From the NCBI RefSeq assembly GCF_000701685.1, contig NZ_JNJO01000005.1, positions 1 through 64,000 of the forward strand: a stretch of DNA of 64,000 nt, in the 5' to 3' direction. Within the stretch, counting starts at the first letter, position 1, and each line of letters starts with the position of its first letter. Of the stretch, positions 34,813 through 48,164 are shown in pieces. A program made the translations under genes and the position numbers. The DNA is from Gemella sanguinis ATCC 700632. Lineage in GTDB: Bacteria; Bacillota; Bacilli; Staphylococcales; Gemellaceae. The notes under the pieces are model-generated. The model was not told the origin of the DNA and did no database searches. It saw only the letters and a list, made by a program, of their open reading frames with translations.

Positions 34813-36145
34813 AATAAAAAGAATAAAGTTTTACCCACATAAAAAAGTGTCATTAACTTTTAAAATTACTTTATGGTATACAACATTTATTGTGTTACTA
34901 ATTGGCTCGCTTGTGGCAGGTGCATTTTTTGTAGGAGATAATGTTATTGAAAAAAATAGTAAGAAAAAGCTAATTGAAGAAGTAACAGAAATAGCAAATG
35001 GTTCGGATAGCTTTACAGCCTATGAGGATGGAATTACCTTGTCTGTATATGATAAAGATGGGAATTTGATTGCAGGTACTGTTCCAAAAAAATTTAAAGT
35101 TAATGATTTTAGTATAGGAGTCGCTACAGAATATAAAGATACAAGTAATAATAGATATATATATTATGATTTAGAATCAAGTTCAAATAAATTAGGAAAC
35201 GGGAAATATGTTAGAGGTGTAGTACAAGTTTCTAAAAATATTACAGGATGGATTTTACCACTTATTATCATTCTAGGGAGTTTAATTGTGATAGTTATAA
35301 TTATGTATGGAGGTTATTTAATTATTAAAAATTCTTTAAAACCTGTAAGAGATATGACAGAAACAGCAGCGACAATAGCTACTAGCAATGATTTAAGTAA
35401 AAGAATAAATATTGATAAAGGATCTGATGAGATTCATAAACTAGGTTCAGTATTTAATGAAATGTTAGATTCATTAGAAAAATCTTCAAAAAGAGAGCGT
35501 CAATTTAGTTCGGATGTTTCTCATGAACTTAGAACACCAATTTCAGTTATTATGGCAGAAAGTGAATATGGTAAAAAACATACAGACTCTTTAGAAGAAG
35601 CAAAAGAATCTTTTGAGGTTATTGATAGGCAAAGTAAGAGAATGACAGTTATGATAAACCAAATTCTGGAGTTAGCAAGATTAGATAGTAAAATTGAAAT
35701 AACTAAGGAAGAAATTTTATTTTCAGATAAACTTAAGAAGACACTTAAAGATTATGAAATACTATTTAATAATAAGAATATTAAATTAACACAAGATATT
35801 GAAGATAACATTAAGGTATTTGGAAATGAGATATTGATAATGAGAATGATAGATAATTTATTATCTAATGCTTTAAAATATGCTAAATCAGAGGTAAATA
35901 TAGTTTTGGCAAAGAAAAATAGTATAATTCTTGAGGTTGCTGATGACGGTATTGGTATAAGTGATGAGGAAAAAGTTAATATTTGGAATAGATTTTATAA
36001 AGTAGATAAATCAAGGACTACAACTGAAGATAATTCTTCAGGATTAGGTTTATCAATCACCAAAAAAATTATAGATTTACACAATTGGAAAATAGGGGTA
36101 CTTGACAATAATCCTAATGGAGCAAAATTTGTGGTAAATTTATAA
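34802..36145 (+). CDS. Sensor histidine kinase
   Basis: A 447-residue kinase with two membrane helices (about 22-42 and 150-172) around a ~105-residue outer sensor domain, then HAMP (to ~235). The phospho-acceptor His lies in SDVSHELRTPIS, and ATPase boxes are NLLSNALKYA, DDGIGI and SSGLGLSITKKI. The start is TTG at 34802, 11 bases inside the regulator gene, with TTAGGA nearby, so the two genes are coupled. The domain order fits the CiaH/ArlS-like class; the signal is unknown. Confidence 0.9.
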   Translation: MLNKIKRIKFYPHKKVSLTFKITLWYTTFIVLLIGSLVAGAFFVGDNVIEKNSKKKLIEEVTEIANGSDSFTAYEDGITLSVYDKDGNLIAGTVPKKFKVNDFSIGVATEYKDTSNNRYIYYDLESSSNKLGNGKYVRGVVQVSKNITGWILPLIIILGSLIVIVIIMYGGYLIIKNSLKPVRDMTETAATIATSNDLSKRINIDKGSDEIHKLGSVFNEMLDSLEKSSKRERQFSSDVSHELRTPISVIMAESEYGKKHTDSLEEAKESFEVIDRQSKRMTVMINQILELARLDSKIEITKEEILFSDKLKKTLKDYEILFNNKNIKLTQDIEDNIKVFGNEILIMRMIDNLLSNALKYAKSEVNIVLAKKNSIILEVADDGIGISDEEKVNIWNRFYKVDKSRTTTEDNSSGLGLSITKKIIDLHNWKIGVLDNNPNGAKFVVNL

Positions 36146-36154
36146 AAATTAGAG

Positions 36155-36194
36155 GACATACAAAATATGATGTATGTCTTTTTTTTTTTTTTTT
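36155..36194 (+). terminator. Terminator of the second two-component system
   Basis: GACATACA and TGTATGTC form a perfect 8-bp stem, followed by an uninterrupted run of 16 T residues. Confidence 0.85.
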
Positions 36195-36329
36195 ACAAAA
36201 AAAATAGAATCTTCATTTTATATTCATAATACATAGATATAATAAAAATACAAATAAAAGATGTGGACTTTTATTTTACATTAGCCAATAAAATAAATAA
36301 ATAATACAAAAGAATGGAGAGAAATAAAA

Positions 36330-36893
36330 ATGGTAAACAAAATTAATAACAATGAAATTGAAACAACTGAAGGTGTAGATACAGAAAATACAAGCTATAC
36401 AGAAAATGAATTTAAGGAAGAATCGCAGAAAAATAGAAGGAGATTCTTAAAACCAATTATCATCGGAGCATTATCTACTTTAGTGGTTGGAGGAGCAGGA
36501 GTCTACGCTTACGATAAGTATGAAACTACACAAAAAGCAAAAATAGAAGAAGCTTATTCTAAAATTAAGATGAATGTTGGTACACAAACGAATTCTGAAA
36601 ATAATAATAACACTGATGAAAGTAATTCAAATTCAAATGTTACTCAACAAAATCTACAAGATATGAAATCACAAGAGGATATTCGTAAAATAATTTCAGA
36701 AGCAATATCAACGTCTGAACAAGATATTAATTTTACTAAAGTTAGACCTAAGTATAAAGATGACCATTCTTATAAAAACAATGGATCATCGTTATATATT
36801 TATGATGTAGAAGCACGAGCTAACGGTCTTGAATATGATATAAAAGTTGATGCAGTTACTGGTAAAATTTTAAAAGTAGAAATAGATAATTAG
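36330..36893 (+). CDS. Membrane-anchored PepSY-domain protein
   Basis: A 187-residue protein. An acidic cytoplasmic head (about 40 residues) and a basic KNRRRFLKP stretch precede one helix (residues ~46-64). Outside, an Asn/Ser/Thr-rich linker leads to a C-terminal PepSY-like unit (about 110-187), ending in VDAVTGKILKVEIDN. PepSY proteins are often encoded next to two-component systems and are thought to modulate proteases or kinases outside the cell. It follows the kinase gene by 184 bp, past a terminator. GGAGAG precedes the ATG. Confidence 0.82.
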   Translation: MVNKINNNEIETTEGVDTENTSYTENEFKEESQKNRRRFLKPIIIGALSTLVVGGAGVYAYDKYETTQKAKIEEAYSKIKMNVGTQTNSENNNNTDESNSNSNVTQQNLQDMKSQEDIRKIISEAISTSEQDINFTKVRPKYKDDHSYKNNGSSLYIYDVEARANGLEYDIKVDAVTGKILKVEIDN

Positions 36894-36896
36894 AAT

Positions 36897-36932
36897 AATA
36901 GACCTAAAACTTAATGTTTTAGGTCTATTTAT
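36897..36932. terminator. Terminator between the PepSY and DUF819 genes
   Basis: AATAGACCTAAAAC and GTTTTAGGTCTATT form a perfect 14-bp stem, T-rich on the right. It ends 2 bp from the converging gene. Confidence 0.88.
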
Positions 36933-36933
36933 T

Positions 36934-38085
36934 TTATCCTAGATACTGTCCAATTAGTATTCCTATATAAGTACCTATAATATAACCTAGAGTTCCAACT
37001 AACATACTTGGAGCTACTAGTTTTTGCCATCCTTTAGAAATGGCCATAGCAGCTGCTGTGGTTGGACCACCAATATTTGCATTTGATGCAAGAATAGCTT
37101 CTTCTAAGGTGAAACCAAATATTTTTGCCGCAATAAATGTTACAAGCATATTAATTAATACCATAATTCCACAAAACAGAAGTAATAAAGGTGACTTCTC
37201 AATAATTGCTTCTATAGAAGCTGGAATTCCTATAACAACAAAGAAAATGTATATTAAGAATGTACCTATTTCGTTTGCTCCGTTAAATGAATTAAAATAT
37301 TTTGGAAATATTGATGCAAATCCAACAGTTAATGTAGTTACTAGTAAGTATTTATTTGAAATAAATGTAATTAAAGATGAGTCTCCTAAATTGCCTATAT
37401 ATTTAGAAAGGGTAAAACTAATTGCTACAATAACTACAGCTGTAGCAAAAGTAAATGCAATATCAGTAACACCTACTGTGGCTTTTGAAGAACTACTTTG
37501 CTCTTTGATTTCTACGTCATTAGAATATGAAGTCTTAAAATACTTTTTAAAGAAAGTTATGTTAGGAATTAATATTAATACGAAGAAATATAATACCATA
37601 AGTAAATTATCGCTGACTGTTGCAGCAGATATTAAATCTCCAGGGACTTCAAATGCAGAAGAGACTGCAACAAAATTCACGCCACCGCCTATATAAGATC
37701 CTGTCATCATTCCAGCTATTTTGTTTAAAACTGGTATAAAGTTATGTAATGCTAAGTAACCTATGGCAGCACCTATGATTGTTCCAACAGAACTTATAAG
37801 GAAAATAATAGTCATCCTTCCACTATCTTGCCAAATTTTTCTTAGGTCACATTGGAAGAGAAGCATGGCAACAGCTATAGGAACAACATATCCCCAAATA
37901 CTATCATAAACCGGTGATTCAAGTGGGATAACTTTAAGATTACTAAGTGTTGCAGCTATTACAAGTCCAATTATGGCCCCGCTAACTTTAGCCGCCCACT
38001 TATATTTTCCTTCTAAATAAATACTAAGTGTAGCTATAAAAATGATAATAGCCCAAAGAGCCCATATATTGTCTTTATCTATCAT
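36934..38085 (-). CDS. DUF819 family membrane protein (YjcL-like)
   Basis: A 383-residue protein with about ten membrane helices. GSYIGGGVNFVAVSSAFEVP and ASNANIGGPTTAAAMAISKG are conserved Gly/Asn-rich segments at pseudo-symmetric positions, as in inverted-repeat transporters of the DUF819 family. The substrate is not established. Single gene. Confidence 0.87.
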   Translation of the reverse strand: MIDKDNIWALWAIIIFIATLSIYLEGKYKWAAKVSGAIIGLVIAATLSNLKVIPLESPVYDSIWGYVVPIAVAMLLFQCDLRKIWQDSGRMTIIFLISSVGTIIGAAIGYLALHNFIPVLNKIAGMMTGSYIGGGVNFVAVSSAFEVPGDLISAATVSDNLLMVLYFFVLILIPNITFFKKYFKTSYSNDVEIKEQSSSSKATVGVTDIAFTFATAVVIVAISFTLSKYIGNLGDSSLITFISNKYLLVTTLTVGFASIFPKYFNSFNGANEIGTFLIYIFFVVIGIPASIEAIIEKSPLLLLFCGIMVLINMLVTFIAAKIFGFTLEEAILASNANIGGPTTAAAMAISKGWQKLVAPSMLVGTLGYIIGTYIGILIGQYLG

Positions 38086-38145
38086 AAATTTATTCTCCCC
38101 ATATATTATTTTTAATTATAATTATATCAAAAAATGAGAAAAAAA

Positions 38146-38186
38146 AAAAGATTTAGTAATAGTTTTCAATTATTACTAAATCTTTT
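38146..38186 (-). terminator. Terminator of the two small membrane-protein genes
   Basis: AAAAGATTTAGTAATA and TATTACTAAATCTTTT form a perfect 16-bp stem; on the minus strand a long T run follows. Confidence 0.88.
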
Positions 38187-38190
38187 ATAA

Positions 38191-38721
38191 TTATTTATTT
38201 TTTCTACCATTATATATATAGTATCCAAATAGGATAGCTAATATAATATATATATTAAAATTAGGATTGTTAACATAAAAAATAGTGGCACTATATGAAG
38301 TTCTCATTAATATTCCTTGTATAATTTGTGGACTAAATAATAGAAAAAATACAAACGAGCTTTTAATTTTTCTAGCAAAAAATATTAATAATCCGAGTAA
38401 TAAAACTAATAAAATAACCGCAAGATATCTATTGATTATAATATTGAAAATTACAGGGAACTTAATAAAATCAAAGTAAATCATTGCCGCAATAAGCAAG
38501 ACAATAATAGTGATAATTGTATTTTTCGTTTGAATTGATAATTTACTTTTTGTAGTATAAAAGTAAATATAATGTAAGTAAGAACACCCATAAACTAATA
38601 ATGCTAATACAGCAGCTTCCATTATGTTTAAATAGGCAAATGGATTGGCTAGTATTGGCGAGAAGTAAAATAAAACATAAATAAGTGTTGCTACAAAGTT
38701 ATTTCTTTTTAGTATTGTCAT
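38191..38721 (-). CDS. Polytopic membrane protein, unknown function
   Basis: I do not recognise this 176-residue protein. About five to six hydrophobic helices cover nearly its whole length, with few charged residues and a basic C terminus (YNGRKNK). It follows the smaller membrane-protein gene by 17 bp on the same strand and ends at a strong terminator, so the two form an operon. AGGAGG-like GGAGGTTT lies just upstream of the start. No conserved motif suggests an activity. Confidence 0.75.
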   Translation of the reverse strand: MTILKRNNFVATLIYVLFYFSPILANPFAYLNIMEAAVLALLVYGCSYLHYIYFYTTKSKLSIQTKNTIITIIVLLIAAMIYFDFIKFPVIFNIIINRYLAVILLVLLLGLLIFFARKIKSSFVFFLLFSPQIIQGILMRTSYSATIFYVNNPNFNIYIILAILFGYYIYNGRKNK

Positions 38722-38738
38722 ATAAAACCTCCGAACTT

Positions 38739-39056
38739 CTATGTAAATAGACCAGATATTAAATATGAGATAAATGAAAATACAACAATTATTATTATGA
38801 CAACTATAGCGCTTGTATTAAATATTAACAATAGTGGTAATGAAATTATGATACTTAATATAGGTGTATAGATTTTTCTTTCGCAAAAATATGATATTAA
38901 TAAGGTAATAGCAAAAGAAGAAAAAGTATACATTAATATTAAAGTAAATCCTGCTTTATCACTGGCACCATTATAATATTTTATAAATAATAAGGGTATA
39001 AGATAGTACAGTCCAATTGATAACGCAAAATTGTAAAATAAAGTTCTTTTGTCCAT
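38739..39056 (-). CDS. Small four-helix membrane protein, unknown function
   Basis: A 105-residue protein made almost entirely of about four hydrophobic helices (ALSIGLYYLIPLLFI, LILMYTFSSFAITLLISYF, ILSIIISLPLLLIF, AIVVIIIIVVFSFISYLI). I recognise no family. It is the first gene of a pair with the 176-residue membrane protein. A partner complex is plausible but not shown. Confidence 0.7.
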   Translation of the reverse strand: MDKRTLFYNFALSIGLYYLIPLLFIKYYNGASDKAGFTLILMYTFSSFAITLLISYFCERKIYTPILSIIISLPLLLIFNTSAIVVIIIIVVFSFISYLISGLFT

Positions 39057-39244
39057 AATTTAACTCCAAAATGTTATTTTACATATAATTGTAATATTTT
39101 ATTTATTTCAAGTCTAGTAATTTGTATAAGATAATATAATAATATTTTTTTGAAAGTATAATAGCGTTTTAATTTACACTTGTGAAAATCTTATAATTAG
39201 AGTAAAATAATTATAATAATACAATAAAAGGAGAGAATAAAATA

Positions 39245-39874
39245 ATGGCAAAAGTTCATGTATTTGATCATCCGTTGATTCAACATAAATTATCATTTAT
39301 AAGGGATAAAAAGACTGGATCTAAAGATTTTAGACAGCTAACTAATGAAGTAGGCTCACTTATGGCTTACGAAATTACTAGAGATTTACCTTTAGAAGAT
39401 GTAGTAGTTGAAACACCGATTCAAAAAACAACTTGTAAGAGATTAGCAGGGAAGAAAGTTGTGTTTGTTCCAATTTTACGTGCTGGACTAGGAATGGTAG
39501 ATGGATTAATGAATTTAATACCTTCAGCAAGAGTTGGACACGTTGGATTATATCGTGATCCAGAAACACTTCAACCACATGAGTACTTTGTAAAAATACC
39601 AAGTAATCCAGAAGAACGTTTATTCATTGTAGTAGATCCGATGTTAGCAACTGGTGGATCAGCGATTTCCGCTATAGATTCATTAAAACAAAGAGGTGTT
39701 AGTGACATTAAATTTATGTGTTTAATAGCAGCTCCAGAAGGGGTTGAAGCATTACACACTGCCCACCCAGATGTTGAAATATTTATTGCAGGTTTAGATG
39801 AAAAACTTAATGACCACGGTTACATCGTGCCTGGATTAGGGGATGCCGGCGACAGAATATTTGGAACTAAGTAA
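39245..39874 (+). CDS. upp: Uracil phosphoribosyltransferase
   Basis: Salvages uracil to UMP with PRPP. The 209-residue protein is of usual length; the PRPP loop is [12 protein letters not shown] and the uracil-binding C terminus is [32 protein letters not shown] opens the protein. AGGAGAG precedes the ATG. It sits directly before the ATP synthase operon, a common Firmicute arrangement. Confidence 0.97.
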   Translation: MAKVHVFDHPLIQHKLSFIRDKKTGSKDFRQLTNEVGSLMAYEITRDLPLEDVVVETPIQKTTCKRLAGKKVVFVPILRAGLGMVDGLMNLIPSARVGHVGLYRDPETLQPHEYFVKIPSNPEERLFIVVDPMLATGGSAISAIDSLKQRGVSDIKFMCLIAAPEGVEALHTAHPDVEIFIAGLDEKLNDHGYIVPGLGDAGDRIFGTK

Positions 39875-40037
39875 AAAATAAAAATATTTTCAAAAAGTTG
39901 TATAAAATTTAAGAAATAACTAGTAAATTGAAAAAAAAAGTAATATAATTATTATATATTTCTTATAATTTATGAAAATAAACATTTTTGAAATATAGTA
40001 ATAATAATTTCCAAGCGAAAAGAGGTGAGGGGAATAT

Positions 40038-40766
40038 ATGGAAGAGCATACTTACCTTATTACCAAATTATTTGGTTATGATATTACAGTCAATATTCCT
40101 AGTGTAATAACAACCTTATTAACAGTTATTTTAACCTTTATATTTGTAATGTTTTTAACTAGCAGAGTAAAGTTAAGACCAGATAGCAAGCGTCAAAATG
40201 CTGCAGAGCTACTAGCTGTTTTTGTTAGTGATAATGTTATTAAAGGTAATGTGGACTGGAAAAAATATGGTAAAGGTTTATGGGCAACTGCTTTAACATT
40301 AATTACATTTATAGCTGTTGCAAATACCATAGGGGTGCTAATTGAGGTGAGCTATGATGGAGTTATATATGTTAACTCTATTACTGCAGATCCAACATTT
40401 ACGTTTACAATGGCTGTTTTAGTTATTGTGTTTACCCATTATGCTGGACTTAAGTATAAAGGGCCAAAGCATTATGTAGGAACTTATACATCATCAGGTA
40501 TAGGTATTACACCATTTAAAATTATTGAAGAGTTTACAAACTTAATGACTTTTTCAATGCGTTTATACGGTAATATCTATGCAGGTGAAATATTATTAGC
40601 ACTATTAGCTACACTTACAACAGCAGGGTTCTTTGGTGCAATAGCTGGAATGGCAGGTTTAGTAGTATGGAAAGGATTCTCGCTATTTATTGGATTTATC
40701 CAAGCATACATCTTTACTGTATTAACATTCATTTATTTATCACATAAAATTAGTGATGAACATTAA
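40038..40766 (+). CDS. atpB: F1Fo ATP synthase subunit a
   Basis: The 242-residue membrane subunit forms the proton half-channels against the c-ring. The essential Arg is in SMRLYGNIYAGE (about residue 176), and the last helices carry GFIQAYIFTVLTFIYL. First gene of atpBEFHAGDC; no atpI precedes it. GAGGTGAGGGGA lies before the ATG. A weak promoter (TTGAAA at 39928, TATTAT at 39950) is possible between upp and atpB. Confidence 0.96.
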   Translation: MEEHTYLITKLFGYDITVNIPSVITTLLTVILTFIFVMFLTSRVKLRPDSKRQNAAELLAVFVSDNVIKGNVDWKKYGKGLWATALTLITFIAVANTIGVLIEVSYDGVIYVNSITADPTFTFTMAVLVIVFTHYAGLKYKGPKHYVGTYTSSGIGITPFKIIEEFTNLMTFSMRLYGNIYAGEILLALLATLTTAGFFGAIAGMAGLVVWKGFSLFIGFIQAYIFTVLTFIYLSHKISDEH

Positions 40767-40783
40767 TTTAAAAAACGCACTAA

Positions 40784-41059
<276 letters not shown>

Positions 41060-41111
41060 TTAATTTTAGTATTAAAATAAAATAACTAAGAAGAATAGGA
41101 GCAGTTAGTAA

Positions 41112-41636
41112 ATGGAAAATTTAGTATTTTTAGCTACTGAACACTCTTCTCATCAAGGTTTTAATCTAGGAAATATGGCTATTAACATTGTAGCTGTATT
41201 AATCTTATTAGTATTACTGAAAAAATTTGCTTGGGACAAACTTATTGATATGTTAGATGAGCGTCAAAAATTAGTTGAAGGTCAACTAGATGATGCTGCT
41301 AAAAATCAAAAAGAAGCGTTGAATTTACTTGAAGAAAATCAGGAAAAATTAAGAAATGCGCAACAAGAAATCAAAGTTATGATGGAAGATGCTCGTGAAC
41401 AATCTAAGGTTGAAAAACAAGCTATTCTTGAAGAAGCGCGTAAACAAGCAGAACAATTAAAAGTAAATGCTCAAAGAGATATTGAGGATGAGAAGAAAAG
41501 AGCACTTGAAGAAATCAATAAACAAATTGCTGATTTATCTGTGCTTGTAGCTTCGAAAATTTTAGAAAAAGAATTAGATGGCTCAACACAAAGTGAATAT
41601 GTTGATAAAGTCATTAAAGAGGTAGGGGTGAAATAA
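41112..41636 (+). CDS. atpF: F1Fo ATP synthase subunit b
   Basis: The 174-residue stator subunit: one N-terminal helix (residues ~20-40, MAINIVAVLILLVLLKKFAW) followed by a long charged coiled coil that binds delta. The ending overlaps atpH (TAATG). Confidence 0.95.
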   Translation: MENLVFLATEHSSHQGFNLGNMAINIVAVLILLVLLKKFAWDKLIDMLDERQKLVEGQLDDAAKNQKEALNLLEENQEKLRNAQQEIKVMMEDAREQSKVEKQAILEEARKQAEQLKVNAQRDIEDEKKRALEEINKQIADLSVLVASKILEKELDGSTQSEYVDKVIKEVGVK

Positions 41637-42175
41637 TGAGTAAATCAGTATTAGCTAATAAAATTGGATATTCATTATTTGAAGTTGCAAAAGAAAATAA
41701 TTCTTTGAAAGAAGTTTCATATGAATTAAATGAAGTTGCAAAAGTAATAAATGAAAATTCGGATTTTGTTACATTGATGAACAACCCTAATATAGAAAGA
41801 ATAAAAAAAATCAATTTGATAGATGCTTCATTTGTTGGTGTGAATAAACACATAATAAATGTAGTAAAAATTTTAGCAGATAATCTGCAAATCTCATTAA
41901 TAAATTTTGTCTTAGAACAATTTGATGAATTGTATAGTAGATATTCAAATAGCGTTGTTGTTAAAGTTGAATCAGCTTCGCCATTAACTGAAATTCAGTT
42001 AGAAAATCTAAAAGAGAAACTTAAGAATGAGTTAGAATTAGATAAAGTAGAAATTAATAATTTAGTTGATGAAAGTCTTATAGGTGGCTTAAAAATAACT
42101 TATAATAATAAAGTTGTTGATGCTAGTATTAAGGCTAGATTAAATGCTTTGAAATCAAAAATTTCTGCTGTCTAA
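41636..42175 (+). CDS. atpH: F1Fo ATP synthase subunit delta
   Basis: The 179-residue stator subunit linking b to the top of F1. The N-terminal helical domain (ANKIGYSLFEVAKENNSL) and the C-terminal ESLIGGLKITYNNKVVDASI segment are typical. It starts on the last base of atpF and is followed 27 bp later by atpA. Confidence 0.94.
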   Translation: MSKSVLANKIGYSLFEVAKENNSLKEVSYELNEVAKVINENSDFVTLMNNPNIERIKKINLIDASFVGVNKHIINVVKILADNLQISLINFVLEQFDELYSRYSNSVVVKVESASPLTEIQLENLKEKLKNELELDKVEINNLVDESLIGGLKITYNNKVVDASIKARLNALKSKISAV

Positions 42176-42202
42176 AAGAAGTTGAAACAAGGAGGGACAT
42201 AA

Positions 42203-43705
<1,503 letters not shown>

Positions 43706-43737
43706 AATCCAAAAGTAGAGAAAAGGTGGTGAACTAA

Positions 43738-44607
<870 letters not shown>

Positions 44608-44632
44608 TAAATAAGAAAGGAGAAGCTATTAA

Positions 44633-46063
<1,431 letters not shown>

Positions 46064-46082
46064 TACAACAGGAGGTAAATAA

Positions 46083-46487
46083 ATGAATACTTTAAATGTA
46101 AGTATTGTTACTCCTAATGGAGAAGCTTACAGAGCTGAGGAAGCTTCTATGGTTGTATTAGGGACTACAAGTGGACAAGTAGGGATAATGGCTAACCATG
46201 TTCCTATGGTTGCTTCATTAAAAATTGGTCCATTAAAAGTGGTTTTTCCTGATGGAAAAGAAGAAATATTAGCAGTAAGCGAAGGTTTCGTAGAAACACA
46301 TAAAGATAAAATAACTGTAATTGTCCAAACGGCTGAATTGGACAAAGATATAGATGTAGAGCGTGCAAAACGTGCTAAAGAGAGAGCAGAGAAAAGAATT
46401 GCTGAAAATCAAGAAGGTTTAGATGTTCGTCGAGCTCAACTTGCACTTGCGAAGGCTCTTACTCGTATAAAAGTTGCAGAAAATTAA
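46083..46487 (+). CDS. atpC: F1Fo ATP synthase subunit epsilon
   Basis: The 134-residue regulatory rotor subunit with an N-terminal beta-sandwich (SIVTPNGEAYRAEEASMV, GQVGIMANHVPMVA) and a C-terminal two-helix arm (ERAKRAKERAEKRI). Last gene of the operon, 19 bp after atpD, with AGGAGGT before the ATG. Confidence 0.96.
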   Translation: MNTLNVSIVTPNGEAYRAEEASMVVLGTTSGQVGIMANHVPMVASLKIGPLKVVFPDGKEEILAVSEGFVETHKDKITVIVQTAELDKDIDVERAKRAKERAEKRIAENQEGLDVRRAQLALAKALTRIKVAEN

Positions 46488-46491
46488 TTTT

Positions 46492-46533
46492 AAAAGATAT
46501 ACGTTAGATAATCATTTAATGTATATCTTTTTT
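46492..46533 (+). terminator. ATP synthase operon terminator
   Basis: AAAAGATATAC and GTATATCTTTT arms with an 18-nt loop and T run, directly after atpC. Confidence 0.82.
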
Positions 46534-46618
46534 TACTTTCATAATATTTGAAAATCTTTTAAAAATATAGTAAAATTATTTAATTAATACATAAAAGAAA
46601 GAGGTTAAATTAAACCAT

Positions 46619-47920
46619 ATGGATCTCAGTATCTTAATTAAAATTACAGTAATAATATTATTATTAGCAGCATCAGCGGTGTTTGTAATGTTCGAATTTG
46701 CATTAGTAAAGTTACGACCTACAAGAATTAAAGAAATAGCTGAGGATGGAAATAAAACGGCTAAAATACTCCTAAAAATGGTTGATCAATTAGATCACTA
46801 TTTATCAGCCACACAATTAGGTATTACTATTGTGTCTTTAGGACTAGGTTGGCTTGGTGAATCAACATTTCATGCATTGTTCAATCCTATATTTGAAGTG
46901 TTTAAGTTAAATGAAACATTAACTCATACTATCTCATTAGTTGTTTCGTTTGGATTTATGACGTTACTTCATGTTGTATTAGGTGAATTAGTACCTAAAA
47001 CAATAGCGATTCAGTCTGCAGAAAAAACTTGTTTTAAAGTTGCTTGGCCAATGTATTGGTTTGATAAAGTAATGCGTCCACTAGTATGGATATTAAATTC
47101 ATTAGCAAATATAATTGCAAAATTATTTGGATTTGAACCTGCATCTGAACATGATGATATACACAGTGAGCAAGAACTTAGAACTATTATGAAGTTATCT
47201 CGTGCTCACGGACAAATCAATGATATAGAGTATCGTTATGTAGAAAGAGTATTTGAGTTTGATAATAAAATAGCAAAAGAAATAATGACACCAAGAACAG
47301 AAGTGGAAGCTATTGACCTGAGCGACTCATTAGGAATCATAACGAGACAAATGAAGCAAGAAGAATATACACGTTATCCAGTTATTGAGAATGGAGATAA
47401 AGACCAAATAATAGGGATATTAAATGTAAAAAAATTATTATTTACAGATAAAAAAATTGAATCAACAGAAGATTTAGAGGAATATATAACACCAGCTATT
47501 AAGGTGTTCGAACATACTCCAATCTCACAAGTATTAGCTATTATTAAACAAAATCGTGAACATATGATTGTTATTACAGATGAGTATGGTGGAACAAGTG
47601 GAGTAGTTACACTTGAAGATATAGTAGAGGAACTAACTGGGGAAATTCGTGATGAGTTTGATGAAGATGAACAAAGTTTAGTTAAAAAACTAAAAAATGG
47701 TCATTACCTAGTAGATGGCTGGGTTCCTATCCAAGATGTAAATGCACTATTTAAAGTGCAATTGCCGCATGAGGAAGTCGATACAATAGGTGCATATGTT
47801 TATATGCAAAAATATGAGGCTAAAGTCGGAGCTGTATATTCAATAGATAAATTAACTTTTGTTGTTAGAAAAGTTGAAGAACACCAAATCAGAACGTTAG
47901 AGGTTTGGAAAGAAAAATAA
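46619..47920 (+). CDS. CNNM/HlyC-CorC family membrane protein (hemolysin-like)
   Basis: A 433-residue protein with an N-terminal DUF21/CNNM membrane domain (to ~residue 190; FVMFEFALVKLRPTRIKE, ATQLGITIVSLGLGWLGE), a CBS pair (about 215-340; IMTPRTEVEAIDL, MIVITDEYGGTSGVVTLEDI) and a C-terminal CorC/HlyC domain (LVDGWVPIQDVNALF). Members are linked to magnesium or cobalt efflux; the old name hemolysin is historical. Single gene. Confidence 0.93.
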   Translation: MDLSILIKITVIILLLAASAVFVMFEFALVKLRPTRIKEIAEDGNKTAKILLKMVDQLDHYLSATQLGITIVSLGLGWLGESTFHALFNPIFEVFKLNETLTHTISLVVSFGFMTLLHVVLGELVPKTIAIQSAEKTCFKVAWPMYWFDKVMRPLVWILNSLANIIAKLFGFEPASEHDDIHSEQELRTIMKLSRAHGQINDIEYRYVERVFEFDNKIAKEIMTPRTEVEAIDLSDSLGIITRQMKQEEYTRYPVIENGDKDQIIGILNVKKLLFTDKKIESTEDLEEYITPAIKVFEHTPISQVLAIIKQNREHMIVITDEYGGTSGVVTLEDIVEELTGEIRDEFDEDEQSLVKKLKNGHYLVDGWVPIQDVNALFKVQLPHEEVDTIGAYVYMQKYEAKVGAVYSIDKLTFVVRKVEEHQIRTLEVWKEK

Positions 47921-47922
47921 TA

Positions 47923-47959
47923 AAGAAACGATTGGAAATTTTCAATCGTTTCTTTTTTT
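47923..47959 (+). terminator. Terminator after the CNNM-type gene
   Basis: AAGAAACGATTG and CAATCGTTTCTT form a perfect 12-bp stem, followed by a T run. Confidence 0.9.
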
Positions 47960-48096
47960 CGTTATTTTTATTTTATATTTACACAGAAATATCCGGTATT
48001 AGTTAAATTAATAAATAATAATATAGAAAATATTAAATTAATACGTTTTAAATATTATTGTAAACAGATTGTAATGGCTTAATAAATTAATTTCCC

Positions 48097-48125
48097 TTTA
48101 CTAATCCGAACAATAATGGTATTAT
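48097..48125 (+). promoter_or_regulatory. Promoter of purR-glmU
   Basis: TTTACT (48097-48102), 17 bp, TATTAT (48120-48125). The spacer contains the PurBox. Confidence 0.6.
48102..48114 (+). promoter_or_regulatory. PurBox (PurR operator)
   Basis: TAATCCGAACAAT matches the PurBox consensus AWWWCCGAACWWT at 12 of 13 positions. It lies in the spacer of the purR promoter, which would give autoregulation. No second, oppositely oriented box is seen nearby. Confidence 0.75.
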
Positions 48126-48164
48126 ATACTTATAATATACGAATTGAGGAGTATGAAGTATAAA

